Below, piece after piece: positions 35,748 to 43,144 of a stretch of 53,423 nucleotides of DNA. Position numbers and translations under genes: made by a program. Every line of letters starts with the position of its first letter. Position 1 is the stretch's first letter. The notes under the pieces are model-generated. The model ran no database searches and had not been told where the DNA came from. It saw only the letters and a program-made list of their open reading frames with translations. This DNA is from Clostridia bacterium (GTDB taxonomy: Bacteria; Bacillota; Clostridia; Christensenellales; CAG-138): positions 1 to 53,423 of the forward strand of contig JAFRUN010000011.1 of assembly GCA_017438865.1 (NCBI GenBank). The letters run 5' to 3'.

Positions 35748-35935
35748 TCCTTCTCCTTTTCCGACTCGTTCAACCGCTTTTCGTATGCGTCGAGCGTCTG
35801 TACGCATTCGCGGTAAAGCGCTTCGCCCTGCTCATACAGCGAGATCATTTCCGCAAGAGGAACGTTGCCTGTCTCAAGCTGCGCGACGATCGCTTCCAGT
35901 TGTTCCTGTTTTTCCTCAAAGCTCTTTTCTTTCAT
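35744..35935 (-). CDS. xseB: Exodeoxyribonuclease VII small subunit
   Basis: A 63-residue protein, normal for XseB. SFEEKQEQLEAIVAQLETGNVPL and LYEQGEALYREC are the family core; it forms a helical hairpin that binds XseA. Start overlaps the xseA stop (ATGA), stop overlaps ispA (ATGA). A longer open frame exists upstream but lies in xseA. Confidence 0.95.
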   Translation of the reverse strand: MKEKSFEEKQEQLEAIVAQLETGNVPLAEMISLYEQGEALYRECVQTLDAYEKRLNESEKEKE

Positions 35936-37143
35936 ACCGTTTCCTTTCCGGTGATCTTTGCCTGTGCCGTTCCGTCCGCAAACCGGATCGAAACGGAGTC
36001 GCCCGGCTCCGTTTGACGGGCTGAAGTCAGGATGGTTCCTTTTCCGTCGTCGATCAGCGCAAAACCGCGTTCCAGCGTGCGCTGCGGGCTGTACGCGTAC
36101 AGCCGTTCCTTTTCGCGCTCCAGGCGGTGCTTCCGCATCTCCAGGATCCGCCCGCACCGCAGCAGGATCGCTGCGCGGTTTTCGTCCGCCGTCTGCCGCC
36201 GCTGCTCGATCGCACGGCGAACGCGCATGCGCACCGCGTCGCCCCAAAGCAGCTTCAGCCGGTCGGATTTTGCACGGATGCCGTGCTGCAGCACATTGCC
36301 GAGCCGGTCTCCGAGCGCGGATAAGGTTGCCTGCAGCGCATCGCGTTCCGGAACGGCAAGCTCCGCCGCGGCGGAAGGCGTCGGCGCCCGCAGGTCGGCG
36401 ACATAATCGCTGATCGAAAAATCCGTCTCATGTCCGACGGCGGAGATCACGGGGATCGTACAGCGGTGAATCGCCTCCGCCACCGGCGGTTCATTGAACG
36501 GCCAAAGGTCCTCCATGCTGCCGCCGCCGCGTCCGACGATCAAAACGTCGCAGCGTTTTTCGGCGTCCGCGAGATCGATCGCGTCGGCGATCTCCTTTGC
36601 CGCGCCCGCCCCCTGCACCGAAGCGGGATAAAGCACGACCGGCATGGACGGGAACCGGCGTCTGACGACCGTTTCGACGTCGTGCCGCGCCGCGCCGCTT
36701 GCGCTGGTCACGAGACCGACCGCTCCCGGCAGAAACGGGATCGGCTTCTTTCCGGATTCGTCAAACCAGCCGAGCGCTTTCAGCTGCTCCTTATAGGCGG
36801 CGAACGCGGCGTACAGCGAACCGTCGCCCTTTGCGGCGAGCCCCGTCGCCATCAGCTGGAATCGTCCGTCCTTCTGATACAGCGACGCTCTGCCCGCAAG
36901 CCGGACGCGCTGTCCGTCCTTCGGAATGAACCGAAGCCCCTGCACATACTGACGGAACATCACGCAGTTGACCGACGCAAGCTCGTCCTTCAGCGTGAAA
37001 TACAGATGTCCGGAAACGTGACGCTTGACGCCCTCGAGCTCGCCCTCTACGGCAAGCTCCTTGAGGTTCGGATCGAAGCCGAGCATCAGATCGACGTATT
37101 CGGTCAGCTCGTGTACCGAGAAAACCGGCTTCATGGTTTCCAT
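35932..37143 (-). CDS. xseA: Exodeoxyribonuclease VII large subunit
   Basis: A 403-residue nuclease subunit. An OB-fold (about 1-100, with SGHLYFTLKDELASVNCVMF) is followed by the catalytic domain, with GLVTSASGAARHDV, VGRGGGSMEDLWPFN and ISAVGHETDFSISDYVADLRAPTPSAAAE, then a coiled coil and the C-terminal barrel. The ATG at 37143 follows GGAG and overlaps the upstream TsaD-like gene by 13 nt; an ATG three codons later gives an ATGA overlap and is the alternative. Confidence 0.95.
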   Translation of the reverse strand: METMKPVFSVHELTEYVDLMLGFDPNLKELAVEGELEGVKRHVSGHLYFTLKDELASVNCVMFRQYVQGLRFIPKDGQRVRLAGRASLYQKDGRFQLMATGLAAKGDGSLYAAFAAYKEQLKALGWFDESGKKPIPFLPGAVGLVTSASGAARHDVETVVRRRFPSMPVVLYPASVQGAGAAKEIADAIDLADAEKRCDVLIVGRGGGSMEDLWPFNEPPVAEAIHRCTIPVISAVGHETDFSISDYVADLRAPTPSAAAELAVPERDALQATLSALGDRLGNVLQHGIRAKSDRLKLLWGDAVRMRVRRAIEQRRQTADENRAAILLRCGRILEMRKHRLEREKERLYAYSPQRTLERGFALIDDGKGTILTSARQTEPGDSVSIRFADGTAQAKITGKETV

Positions 37144-38084
37144 AATCCGCTCCGATCCGCGCCGATCGCCGCCACGCCGACCGCATTGTCGGAGGACAGC
37201 TCCGGCCTGCCGAAATACAGCTCGCCGGAAAAGCGCTTTTTGAGAAGTTCCCGTAAAAGGCCGGACGACGCAACGCCGCCGCAAACCAGAAACGGCATAT
37301 CACCGTATGCCGATACGGCGTTCCCGAATAGTTTGAACAGCGTCCTTGTAAGACAGTCATAGACGCCGTATGCAAGCTCTGCATCGGGCACGGTATGCAG
37401 AAGCCGCTGTGCCGCGGTCTCCGCACCGGAGAAGGAGCAGTCCGTCCCTTTGACGGCACTTGCCAGCTTGACGTTTCTCTGCTCCGCCTGCGAGGCGAGC
37501 TGCTCGAGGTGTTTCCCCGCCGGGAACGGAAGCGACAGCGCCACGCCGACGCGATCGACGAACTGCCCCGCATGCAGATCCGTGGAACGTCCGACCGTTT
37601 CGATGCGGTACGGCTCCGAAATATGCGGCTCGACGATCATCAGGTCCGTCGTTCCGCCGCTGATGTGAACGGCAAAAAACCGGTCGCGGTTCAGAAGCGT
37701 TTCGTTTCCGAACAGCGCCGCGCGGATGTGTCCGCTCTGGTGATTCGTGCGGACGAGTGGAACGCCGAGCGCCGCCGCAAGCGTCTCCGCCTGATGCAGC
37801 CCCGCGAGGAACACGGGCATATAGCTGTCAGGATCCGCCGTCGGCGACGCGCTCACGGAAACGCAGGCGATATCGCTTCTGTCGATCGAATCAAACAGCT
37901 CGCACATCAGCGGAGAAAGCTGCCTGACGTGCCGAAACAGTCCCTCGGACTGCCGCAGACCGCGTTCTCCAAAAGCCACGGAAAGCATCGTCCCCTTTGA
38001 AAAGACGATGCTCTTTCCGTCCGTACATGCGACCGAGGTTGTGTAGCAGCTCGTGTCGATTCCGATGCTCAGCGATCCGTGCAT
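37131..38084 (-). CDS. TsaD/Kae1-like protein (peptidase M22 family paralogue)
   Basis: A 317-residue ASKHA-fold protein. SIGIDTSCYTTSVA opens the family; TNHQSGHI has the two histidines that bind metal in TsaD; FAVHISGGTTDLMIV and LVCGGVASSGLLRELL are nucleotide-binding parts. It is more divergent than true TsaD, which makes the threonylcarbamoyl modification of tRNA, and this xseA-linked form is a known second copy in Clostridia annotated as O-sialoglycoprotein endopeptidase. Its own function is not established. It overlaps nusB by 16 nt and has a poor ribosome site, so it is probably translated by coupling. Confidence 0.82.
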   Translation of the reverse strand: MHGSLSIGIDTSCYTTSVACTDGKSIVFSKGTMLSVAFGERGLRQSEGLFRHVRQLSPLMCELFDSIDRSDIACVSVSASPTADPDSYMPVFLAGLHQAETLAAALGVPLVRTNHQSGHIRAALFGNETLLNRDRFFAVHISGGTTDLMIVEPHISEPYRIETVGRSTDLHAGQFVDRVGVALSLPFPAGKHLEQLASQAEQRNVKLASAVKGTDCSFSGAETAAQRLLHTVPDAELAYGVYDCLTRTLFKLFGNAVSAYGDMPFLVCGGVASSGLLRELLKKRFSGELYFGRPELSSDNAVGVAAIGADRSGLWKP

Positions 38085-38485
38085 GCTTCGTGCGACTTTG
38101 CCACGGCGCCCAGAACGCCGTTGATGAACCCTGCCGATTTCTCGCCGCCGAATTCCTTGGCGATCTCGACCGCTTCGTTCACGGTCGCACCGACCGGGAT
38201 CCCGGTTTCATACAGGATCTCGTAGACCGCGATGCGAAGGATCGACAGATCCACCTTTGCGATCCGCCCGAGCGACCAGTCCTTTGCGTATGTTTCGATC
38301 GCCGCATCGATTTCGGAAAGGTGCGCGCGAACGCCCTCGTACAGGCGATCGGAAAAAAGCATATCCTCCTCCGAAAGCATCCCCCGTTCGGACTGCTCCA
38401 GCGCGTCCTCCATGGAATCGGCGCCGCCGACCGTCTCCGCATAGAGACGTTTCATGGCGATTTCTCTCGATAACGTGTGACTCAT
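38069..38485 (-). CDS. nusB: Transcription antitermination factor NusB
   Basis: A 138-residue helical RNA-binding protein that assembles rRNA antitermination complexes with NusE and boxA. SREIAMKRLYAETVGG, LSILRIAVYEILY and NEAVEIAKEFGGEKSAGFINGVLGAV are the family blocks. The start overlaps the DUF2273 stop by ATGA. The usual asp23-nusB-xseA order is kept; folD, often present between nusB and xseA, is absent here. Confidence 0.95.
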   Translation of the reverse strand: MSHTLSREIAMKRLYAETVGGADSMEDALEQSERGMLSEEDMLFSDRLYEGVRAHLSEIDAAIETYAKDWSLGRIAKVDLSILRIAVYEILYETGIPVGATVNEAVEIAKEFGGEKSAGFINGVLGAVAKSHEACTDR

Positions 38486-38694
38486 GCGTGTTTTCCTTTG
38501 AACAGATTCCGGAAGAACTCTCTGACCGCGTCAAGACCGCCGCGATCGATCATACGGCCGAAGAAAACGGCGACGGCGACCAGGACGACCGCCAGCAGTG
38601 TCCACCAGCCGATCAGATAGATCAGCAGCACGATGATCAGCGCAAGAACGCTCAGAATCACCGCCCATTTATGCTCCTGAAAAAAGTCCTTCAT
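38482..38694 (-). CDS. DUF2273-like small membrane protein
   Basis: A 70-residue protein with two close hydrophobic segments (about 10-28 and 30-46, WAVILSVLALIIVLLIYLIGWW) and an amphipathic basic C-terminus. Size, sequence style and position next to Asp23-family genes fit DUF2273, a small protein that accompanies alkaline-shock (Asp23/AmaP) proteins at the membrane. Overlaps nusB by ATGA. Confidence 0.85.
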   Translation of the reverse strand: MKDFFQEHKWAVILSVLALIIVLLIYLIGWWTLLAVVLVAVAVFFGRMIDRGGLDAVREFFRNLFKGKHA

Positions 38695-38715
38695 TCCGAA
38701 CCAACCTCCGTCCGT

Positions 38716-39039
38716 TCATTTACGTTTTTTCGGCGGATTCTCCGCCTGATCAACGGTGACGTCAACGCTGCCGACCGGCGCTCCGCAAAGCGAAACGATC
38801 GCGGCGTTGATCTCATCCCGAAGCGTGTGCGTCATTTCCAGCAGCGAGACCGTCGGCGCCGTTACGATGCGCACGTCGATTTTAACGCTGTTTCCGACCG
38901 CACGGACTTTTGTTTTACAGCTTTTAACTTCGCTTCTGCTTTTTGCGGTGCGTTCTGCGATCTCCGCAAGCGTCGAAAACGATATATATGTATCGCCGAA
39001 CGCGGTTTTTTCAAGCAAAGCGGATTTTCTGAAACGCAT
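38716..39039 (-). CDS. Short Asp23/AmaP-like protein without membrane anchor
   Basis: A 107-residue cytoplasmic protein with an Asp23-like domain: YISFSTLAEIAERTAKS, VKIDVRIVTAPTVSLLEMTHTLRDEINAAI, and GSVDVTVDQAENPPKK at the end. In AmaP proteins this domain follows a membrane helix, which is lacking here. I chose the ATG at 39039 with CGGAG 5 nt upstream; five codons earlier an ATG at 39054 is possible. It sits between asp23 and the DUF2273 gene, which may supply the membrane anchor. Confidence 0.82.
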   Translation of the reverse strand: MRFRKSALLEKTAFGDTYISFSTLAEIAERTAKSRSEVKSCKTKVRAVGNSVKIDVRIVTAPTVSLLEMTHTLRDEINAAIVSLCGAPVGSVDVTVDQAENPPKKRK

Positions 39040-39082
39040 ACGTTCTCCGATCATGCCCTTCCGTCGGGCTTGTCCGCACAAT

Positions 39083-39100
39083 GCCGGAGTCGTCTCCGGC
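39083..39100 (-). other. Intergenic hairpin between the two Asp23-family genes
   Basis: GCCGGAG and CTCCGGC form a 7-bp stem with a 4-nt loop. No U-tract follows. It may set the relative stability of the upstream asp23 message against the downstream genes. Confidence 0.4.
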
Positions 39101-39107
39101 CGTGTGA

Positions 39108-39521
39108 TCACTTTACGCGGTTTTCGGGCTTCGGAAGCTCTGCGGGCGTCTCTTTGGCAAAGACGATCGAGTTGACCGCAATGTTGACCTGAACGACCTT
39201 GAGCCCCGTCATGGTCTCGATCGCGTTCTTCACGGCGTTCTGAACGTTCTTGCAGACCTCCTGAATGCGGAAGCCGTAGCGAACGATGATGCTCATATCG
39301 ACCGCGCATTCCACCGCTCCGATCTCGACCTTGATGCCTTTCGTGTAGTTCTTCTTACCGAGCTTTTCGCCGATCCCCTCGAATGCGGAACCGCTCATCC
39401 CGTAAACGCCGTCCACCTCCGCAGCCGCCAGCGTGGCGATCGTCGCGACGACGTCCTCGGCAAATACGATCTTGCCGTCGTTTTCTTCGGATTCGATGGT
39501 AATGTTCTTATATTCGCTCAT
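39108..39521 (-). CDS. Asp23/Gls24-family envelope stress protein
   Basis: A 137-residue protein of the alkaline-shock family, similar to Bacillus YqhY. GKIVFAEDVVATIATLAAAEVDGVYGMSG and KIEIGAVECAVDMSIIVRYGFRIQEVCKNVQNAVKNAIE-type sequence are the domain core. Such proteins gather at the inner face of the membrane. AGGAGG lies 8 nt before the ATG. It is first in a unit with its own promoter (39563-39591), directly after the spoIIIA operon. Confidence 0.93.
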   Translation of the reverse strand: MSEYKNITIESEENDGKIVFAEDVVATIATLAAAEVDGVYGMSGSAFEGIGEKLGKKNYTKGIKVEIGAVECAVDMSIIVRYGFRIQEVCKNVQNAVKNAIETMTGLKVVQVNIAVNSIVFAKETPAELPKPENRVK

Positions 39522-39562
39522 AAAAGTTCCTCCTGAGCTTTCAATTTACTATATACGGAGGT

Positions 39563-39591
39563 AGTATACCATCTTTTTTTCAAAAAGTAAA
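39563..39591 (-). promoter_or_regulatory. Sigma-A promoter of asp23 and downstream genes
   Basis: TTTACT (39586-39591), 17 bp, TATACT (39563-39568), the latter with an upstream TG (extended -10 TGGTATACT). It lies in the gap after spoIIIAH and likely drives asp23 to tlyA in vegetative cells. Confidence 0.78.
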
Positions 39592-39612
39592 CCCATGAAA
39601 GCGATTTCGCCG

Positions 39613-40149
39613 TCAAAGCGTCGTGCTGATCTTCACGTTCTCCGCGCTCTTTCCCGTTTCCCGCAGAACAATGTCGAGGATCTGCGCGACCTGCTCGTCG
39701 TTTAATGCATCCGCGCCGACCACAACGTTGACGTTTCCCTTATGGATCGACACGATCACATCCGCAAAGCCCTTCGCACGGATCAGGTTTTCCACCGTCA
39801 GCTCGGTCTCCATCGCGTTCACAAGCTCCAGCTTCTGCTTCTGCGCGTCGGAAAGTGTTTCGGTATCCGCGCCCTGCGCGACGATCGCGTCGAGATACGC
39901 AAGCTCCTGCGTGCGGGTAACGTCGCGCTCCTCGCGGTAGGATGCAAAGAAGTCCGCGCCGCCCGTGCCCTGCGCAGATACCTGCGTGACCGCGGACGGA
40001 TCCTGCGCGCCGGTCTTCTGCACATTTTCCCTGCCGCGATTGACAAGGATGTTCGTCACCACCGCCGCGGCAAGCAGCAGACACAGCCCGACCGCCGTCA
40101 GCACGCGTTTGTTCAGCCATTTCCCGTAGCGTTTCATGAGTTCTTTCAT
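39613..40149 (-). CDS. spoIIIAH: Stage III sporulation protein AH
   Basis: A 178-residue mother-cell protein that forms the SpoIIIAH-SpoIIQ channel between mother cell and forespore. One membrane helix at about 15-35 (VLTAVGLCLLLAAAVVTNIL) precedes a helical linker (SYREERDVTRTQELAYLDAIVAQ) and the ring-building domain (about 115-178, ENLIRAKGFADVIVSIHKGNVNVVV). AGGAGG precedes the ATG. Last gene of the spoIIIA operon. No spoIIQ is in the window. Confidence 0.95.
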   Translation of the reverse strand: MKELMKRYGKWLNKRVLTAVGLCLLLAAAVVTNILVNRGRENVQKTGAQDPSAVTQVSAQGTGGADFFASYREERDVTRTQELAYLDAIVAQGADTETLSDAQKQKLELVNAMETELTVENLIRAKGFADVIVSIHKGNVNVVVGADALNDEQVAQILDIVLRETGKSAENVKISTTL

Positions 40150-40176
40150 CGTTTTCCTCCTGCATGATGTATTGAA

Positions 40177-40773
40177 TTACGGCTCCGTATAGGACATTTC
40201 CAGCACTTCGATCCGGTCGATCGGGATCCCCGTGGCGACGTGGACCGCCGCCTGGATCTTCTGCCGCACCGAAAAATCCGATGCGCCCTCCGCAACGACG
40301 ATCACGCCGCGGATCACGGGCTCCTTTTCGTACAGCACGATCGGCGCATGTCCGTTCTCCGTTTCGATCGTCGCGGGCTCGGTGACCTCGCGCACCGAGC
40401 GCGAGGTCTCGCTTCCGCCCGTACCGTCCGCGCTCCGCACGTCCTCATCGGTCTGCCGCACGGTCGCGGTGACGATCTCCCCATTCGTCTCATACGTTAC
40501 AAGCACATCCACCCTGCCCGCTCCGCGAATCTTTGAAAGCACGTTGATCAGCCGCTGCTCCAAAGCGTCGCGCGCACCTGTCCGCACCCCCTGCGTTTCG
40601 GTCTTCTCCGGCACATTCGCGGTCTTTGCGCCGCACCGGATCCCGCTTCCGAACAGATAGAAAAGGACGGCGAGCAGCCCGACGGCCGCATAGAGCACAT
40701 ATGTGAGTACGGGGTTCTTTTTTACCTGTGCCTTCCACCATGAGACCACCGTCCCGCCGTCCCTCTTGTGCAT
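40177..40773 (-). CDS. spoIIIAG: Stage III sporulation protein AG
   Basis: A 198-residue ring-forming protein of the same channel. One membrane helix (about 23-42) is followed by an insertion loop and a ring-building domain with RLINVLSKIRGAGRVDVLVTYE and IRGVIVVAEGASDFSVRQKIQAAV. The ATG at 40773 has AAAGGGGGA upstream; the longer frame reaches into spoIIIAF. It starts 13 nt after the short spoIIIAF. Confidence 0.95.
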   Translation of the reverse strand: MHKRDGGTVVSWWKAQVKKNPVLTYVLYAAVGLLAVLFYLFGSGIRCGAKTANVPEKTETQGVRTGARDALEQRLINVLSKIRGAGRVDVLVTYETNGEIVTATVRQTDEDVRSADGTGGSETSRSVREVTEPATIETENGHAPIVLYEKEPVIRGVIVVAEGASDFSVRQKIQAAVHVATGIPIDRIEVLEMSYTEP

Positions 40774-40786
40774 TATAGTCCCCCTT

Positions 40787-40954
40787 TCACTGCAATATGC
40801 CTGCGATCTGTTCCGCGAGCAGCTCCAGAAACAGCAGTCCGATCGCTGCCTCCGCGGCTCTTCTGACACCCGACCGCGGCAGGATCAGTTCGCACAGCGC
40901 AAAAACAAGTCCGCACGCCGCAAGCGTCAGCGCCGCCCTGACGATCGCGTTCAC
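40787..40954 (-). CDS. spoIIIAF: Stage III sporulation protein AF, reduced to its membrane part
   Basis: Only 55 residues, against about 200 in Bacillus. Two hydrophobic segments (about 4-21 and 33-53: AIVRAALTLAACGLVFALCE and AAIGLLFLELLAEQIAGI) joined by LPRSGVRRAAE match the N-terminal membrane part of SpoIIIAF, where Bacillus has a LLPNSS-type turn. The soluble domain is missing, and there is no room for it: spoIIIAG begins 13 nt later and no frameshifted remainder is seen. The start is GTG, overlapping the spoIIIAE stop as GTGA, with GGGAGGGA upstream. Confidence 0.8.
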   Translation of the reverse strand: MNAIVRAALTLAACGLVFALCELILPRSGVRRAAEAAIGLLFLELLAEQIAGILQ

Positions 40955-42066
40955 AACGTCCCTCCCGCATAAAAAACCGGCGCAAGCATAACGAGCGACA
41001 TGGCAAGCGCGGCGAGTTCGGACAGCATCAGAATATGCAGCGTGTCGCCCACGCCCCGCAGAAGGTCCGCATACGGTTTTCCCGCAAGCGGCTCGGACAG
41101 CAGCGACGCCGCGCGCAGGCAGCCGCGCGTCAGCGCGATCGACAGCACCGGTTTCAGCGCAAGCGAAAGCAGAACGACGCATCCGGTGAGCCCCAAAGCG
41201 TTCCGCACAAAGTGCATACAGCGGAACGCCGTGTCAACCGACTCGGAGAGAAGCGACCCGATCGACGGAATGCTGCCCGCCGCAAACTTTGTCGTTTTCA
41301 TCAAAAGACCGTCCGCGCTTCCCGCCGCAACCGACCGCACCGCCGTGACGATCAGATAAAATGAGCACGCCGTTCCGAGAATCCATTTCGCAGCCCTTTG
41401 CAGGAGCTTTCCGATCGAACCGAGCCGCCCCGTGCCGCCTGCATCCAATGCAAGCAGCACGCCTCCGACGATCGACATCGGCACGACGCACGTTTCCGTC
41501 AGCTTCAGAACGACATCCGAAAGCAGCGTAAAGGACGCCGGGAGCAGAAGCGCCGTGTTCTCCATCCCGCCGAGCGACAGAAAGCCGACGATCGCCGGCA
41601 GCAGCAGCTCCGCCGTGTGTTCCGTATCCGAAACCGAGCGGACCGCGCTGCGAATTTCCGCCAGAACAAGGATCAGAACCGCTGCCGCGGCACAGATCCT
41701 GAACGCGGTCTGCGCCGTCTGCGCGACGGGAGACGCTTCGGAAACGCCGCGCACCGATGCGCCGAGAACGGCGAGCCCCAGAAGAAGCGTTGCCTTTGCC
41801 ATCGAGGTTTTCAGGGAGGGAAGCATACGCGAAAGGAGCCGGTCCGGTCTCATTTCGGTTACGGATGACTGTGTTTCGGCGAGCTGTTTCAGAAGCTCGG
41901 ACGGCAAAAGCGCATCATCCCCGTCGTTTCGCCGAAACCAGGCGTCCCATTCCTTCAGATCGATCGTCTCCAGCAGCGCGTCGATCCCGTCCTGCACCTC
42001 GTCCGTCTCCGCACACAGGATCATCGGCGTCAGCAGCAGAAGGATCGTGATGACTGTCCTCTTCAC
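40951..42066 (-). CDS. spoIIIAE: Stage III sporulation protein AE
   Basis: A 371-residue polytopic membrane protein of the feeding-tube complex. A signal-like N-terminus (1-18) precedes an extracytoplasmic segment (about 20-80) and then about six to eight membrane helices (for example LLGLAVLGASVRGVSEASP, SMIVGGVLLALDAGG-like and LAALAMSLVMLAPVFYAGG at the end). Slightly shorter than the Bacillus form (about 400). Overlaps spoIIIAF by GTGA and spoIIIAD by ATGA. Confidence 0.94.
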   Translation of the reverse strand: MKRTVITILLLLTPMILCAETDEVQDGIDALLETIDLKEWDAWFRRNDGDDALLPSELLKQLAETQSSVTEMRPDRLLSRMLPSLKTSMAKATLLLGLAVLGASVRGVSEASPVAQTAQTAFRICAAAAVLILVLAEIRSAVRSVSDTEHTAELLLPAIVGFLSLGGMENTALLLPASFTLLSDVVLKLTETCVVPMSIVGGVLLALDAGGTGRLGSIGKLLQRAAKWILGTACSFYLIVTAVRSVAAGSADGLLMKTTKFAAGSIPSIGSLLSESVDTAFRCMHFVRNALGLTGCVVLLSLALKPVLSIALTRGCLRAASLLSEPLAGKPYADLLRGVGDTLHILMLSELAALAMSLVMLAPVFYAGGTL

Positions 42067-42455
42067 GGCGCCGCCTCCCGGATCAGAGATGCGCCGGTTT
42101 CAAGCAACGTCACGGCGGCGGGCAGCGCGCAGGATAGGATCAGGATCCTGCCGCCGATCTCAAGCGTTCCGGCAACGGCGTTCTGCCCCGCATCCTTCGA
42201 AATGTTCACGCCGAACTCCGTGAGGTATGCGATGCCGAGGATCTTGATCACCGAGCCGAGCATGGCGGTCGGGATCCGATACTCCGCGCAGATGCCGCCG
42301 AACGCTTCCGAAATTCCCGTAAAGCGAACGATGCATTCCGCAAGAAGCAGAACCGCCGTCGCGCCGCCGATCAGCACCGCGTATTCCTGCCGCACGGCGC
42401 GCATCTCGTATGCCGTGACGGCGCCGATCAAGGCGATCAGAACCAGCTTTTCCAT
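42063..42455 (-). CDS. spoIIIAD: Stage III sporulation protein AD
   Basis: A 130-residue membrane protein with three to four helices. ARRIS-like features of the family are seen as IKILGIAYLTEFGVNISKDAGQNAVAGTLEIGGR, the best conserved block of SpoIIIAD. It starts one base after the spoIIIAC stop and overlaps spoIIIAE by ATGA. Confidence 0.95.
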   Translation of the reverse strand: MEKLVLIALIGAVTAYEMRAVRQEYAVLIGGATAVLLLAECIVRFTGISEAFGGICAEYRIPTAMLGSVIKILGIAYLTEFGVNISKDAGQNAVAGTLEIGGRILILSCALPAAVTLLETGASLIREAAP

Positions 42456-42456
42456 T

Positions 42457-42654
42457 TCAGTACAGGGAGAACGTGTGCCGCACGGTTTCCAGGAGCGAAC
42501 CGATCATTGACAAAACAAGCATCATGGCCAGCACCAGCCCCGCGATCGCGGCGACCGTCGCAAGCTCCTCCCTGCCGTTCTGTCGAAGCAGCTGAACGAT
42601 CACCGCCACCAGAATGCCGATACCGGCGATTTTGAAAAGAAGATTCACATCCAT
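42457..42654 (-). CDS. spoIIIAC: Stage III sporulation protein AC
   Basis: A 65-residue protein with two membrane helices (about 5-23 and 33-53), normal for SpoIIIAC. LLFKIAGIGILVAVIVQLL and EELATVAAIAGLVL match the family. The ribosome site is weak; the gene lies 7 nt after spoIIIAB and is probably coupled. Confidence 0.94.
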   Translation of the reverse strand: MDVNLLFKIAGIGILVAVIVQLLRQNGREELATVAAIAGLVLAMMLVLSMIGSLLETVRHTFSLY

Positions 42655-42661
42655 ATCGTTT

Positions 42662-43144
42662 CTACCACAAAAGGATCGCCAGCCCCGTGCCTGCGAGCAC
42701 GCCGGAGACCTTTAAAATCCGCGCCTGTTTTGCTTCCGCCGCCGCCTCGGCTTCTGCACGGTCGAGCACGGACGACAAAAGCTGTGTCCGTTTGACGAGG
42801 TCGCTTCGCGCCGCGGAGGACAGGCCCGAAAGAAACTGCTGCATGCCCGCGCACATCGCTTCCTGCCCGCGCAGACACTCCGTTGCCCGCTCCGCAGCGT
42901 TGACCTCCGTACACCCCCGTGAAAGCGCGTCGAGATAGTTTTGCAGCAGTTCGGAAAACAAGCCGCTTCGCTCCGCCGCAAGCGCCGAAAGCGTGCTGTT
43001 CCCGGCGGCGATCCGTTCCGAAAAGCACTGCAGATCGTTCCGAAGCGAGCGCACGGTTTTCAGCCGTTCCGTTTTCTTTGCGCCGAGCCGGACGCCGATC
43101 AGCGCGCACAGTCCGAACAGCAAGGCGATCCCGACCGTCTTCAC
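42662..43144 (-). CDS. spoIIIAB: Stage III sporulation protein AB
   Basis: A 160-residue protein that starts with one hydrophobic segment (about 3-20), has a helical cytoplasmic-type middle (RLKTVRSLRNDLQCFSERIA), and ends in a second hydrophobic segment (LKVSGVLAGTGLAILLW), as in Bacillus SpoIIIAB. I choose the GTG at 43144 (GTGA overlap with spoIIIAA, GGAG 7 nt upstream) rather than a TTG seven codons earlier. Confidence 0.93.
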   Translation of the reverse strand: MKTVGIALLFGLCALIGVRLGAKKTERLKTVRSLRNDLQCFSERIAAGNSTLSALAAERSGLFSELLQNYLDALSRGCTEVNAAERATECLRGQEAMCAGMQQFLSGLSSAARSDLVKRTQLLSSVLDRAEAEAAAEAKQARILKVSGVLAGTGLAILLW

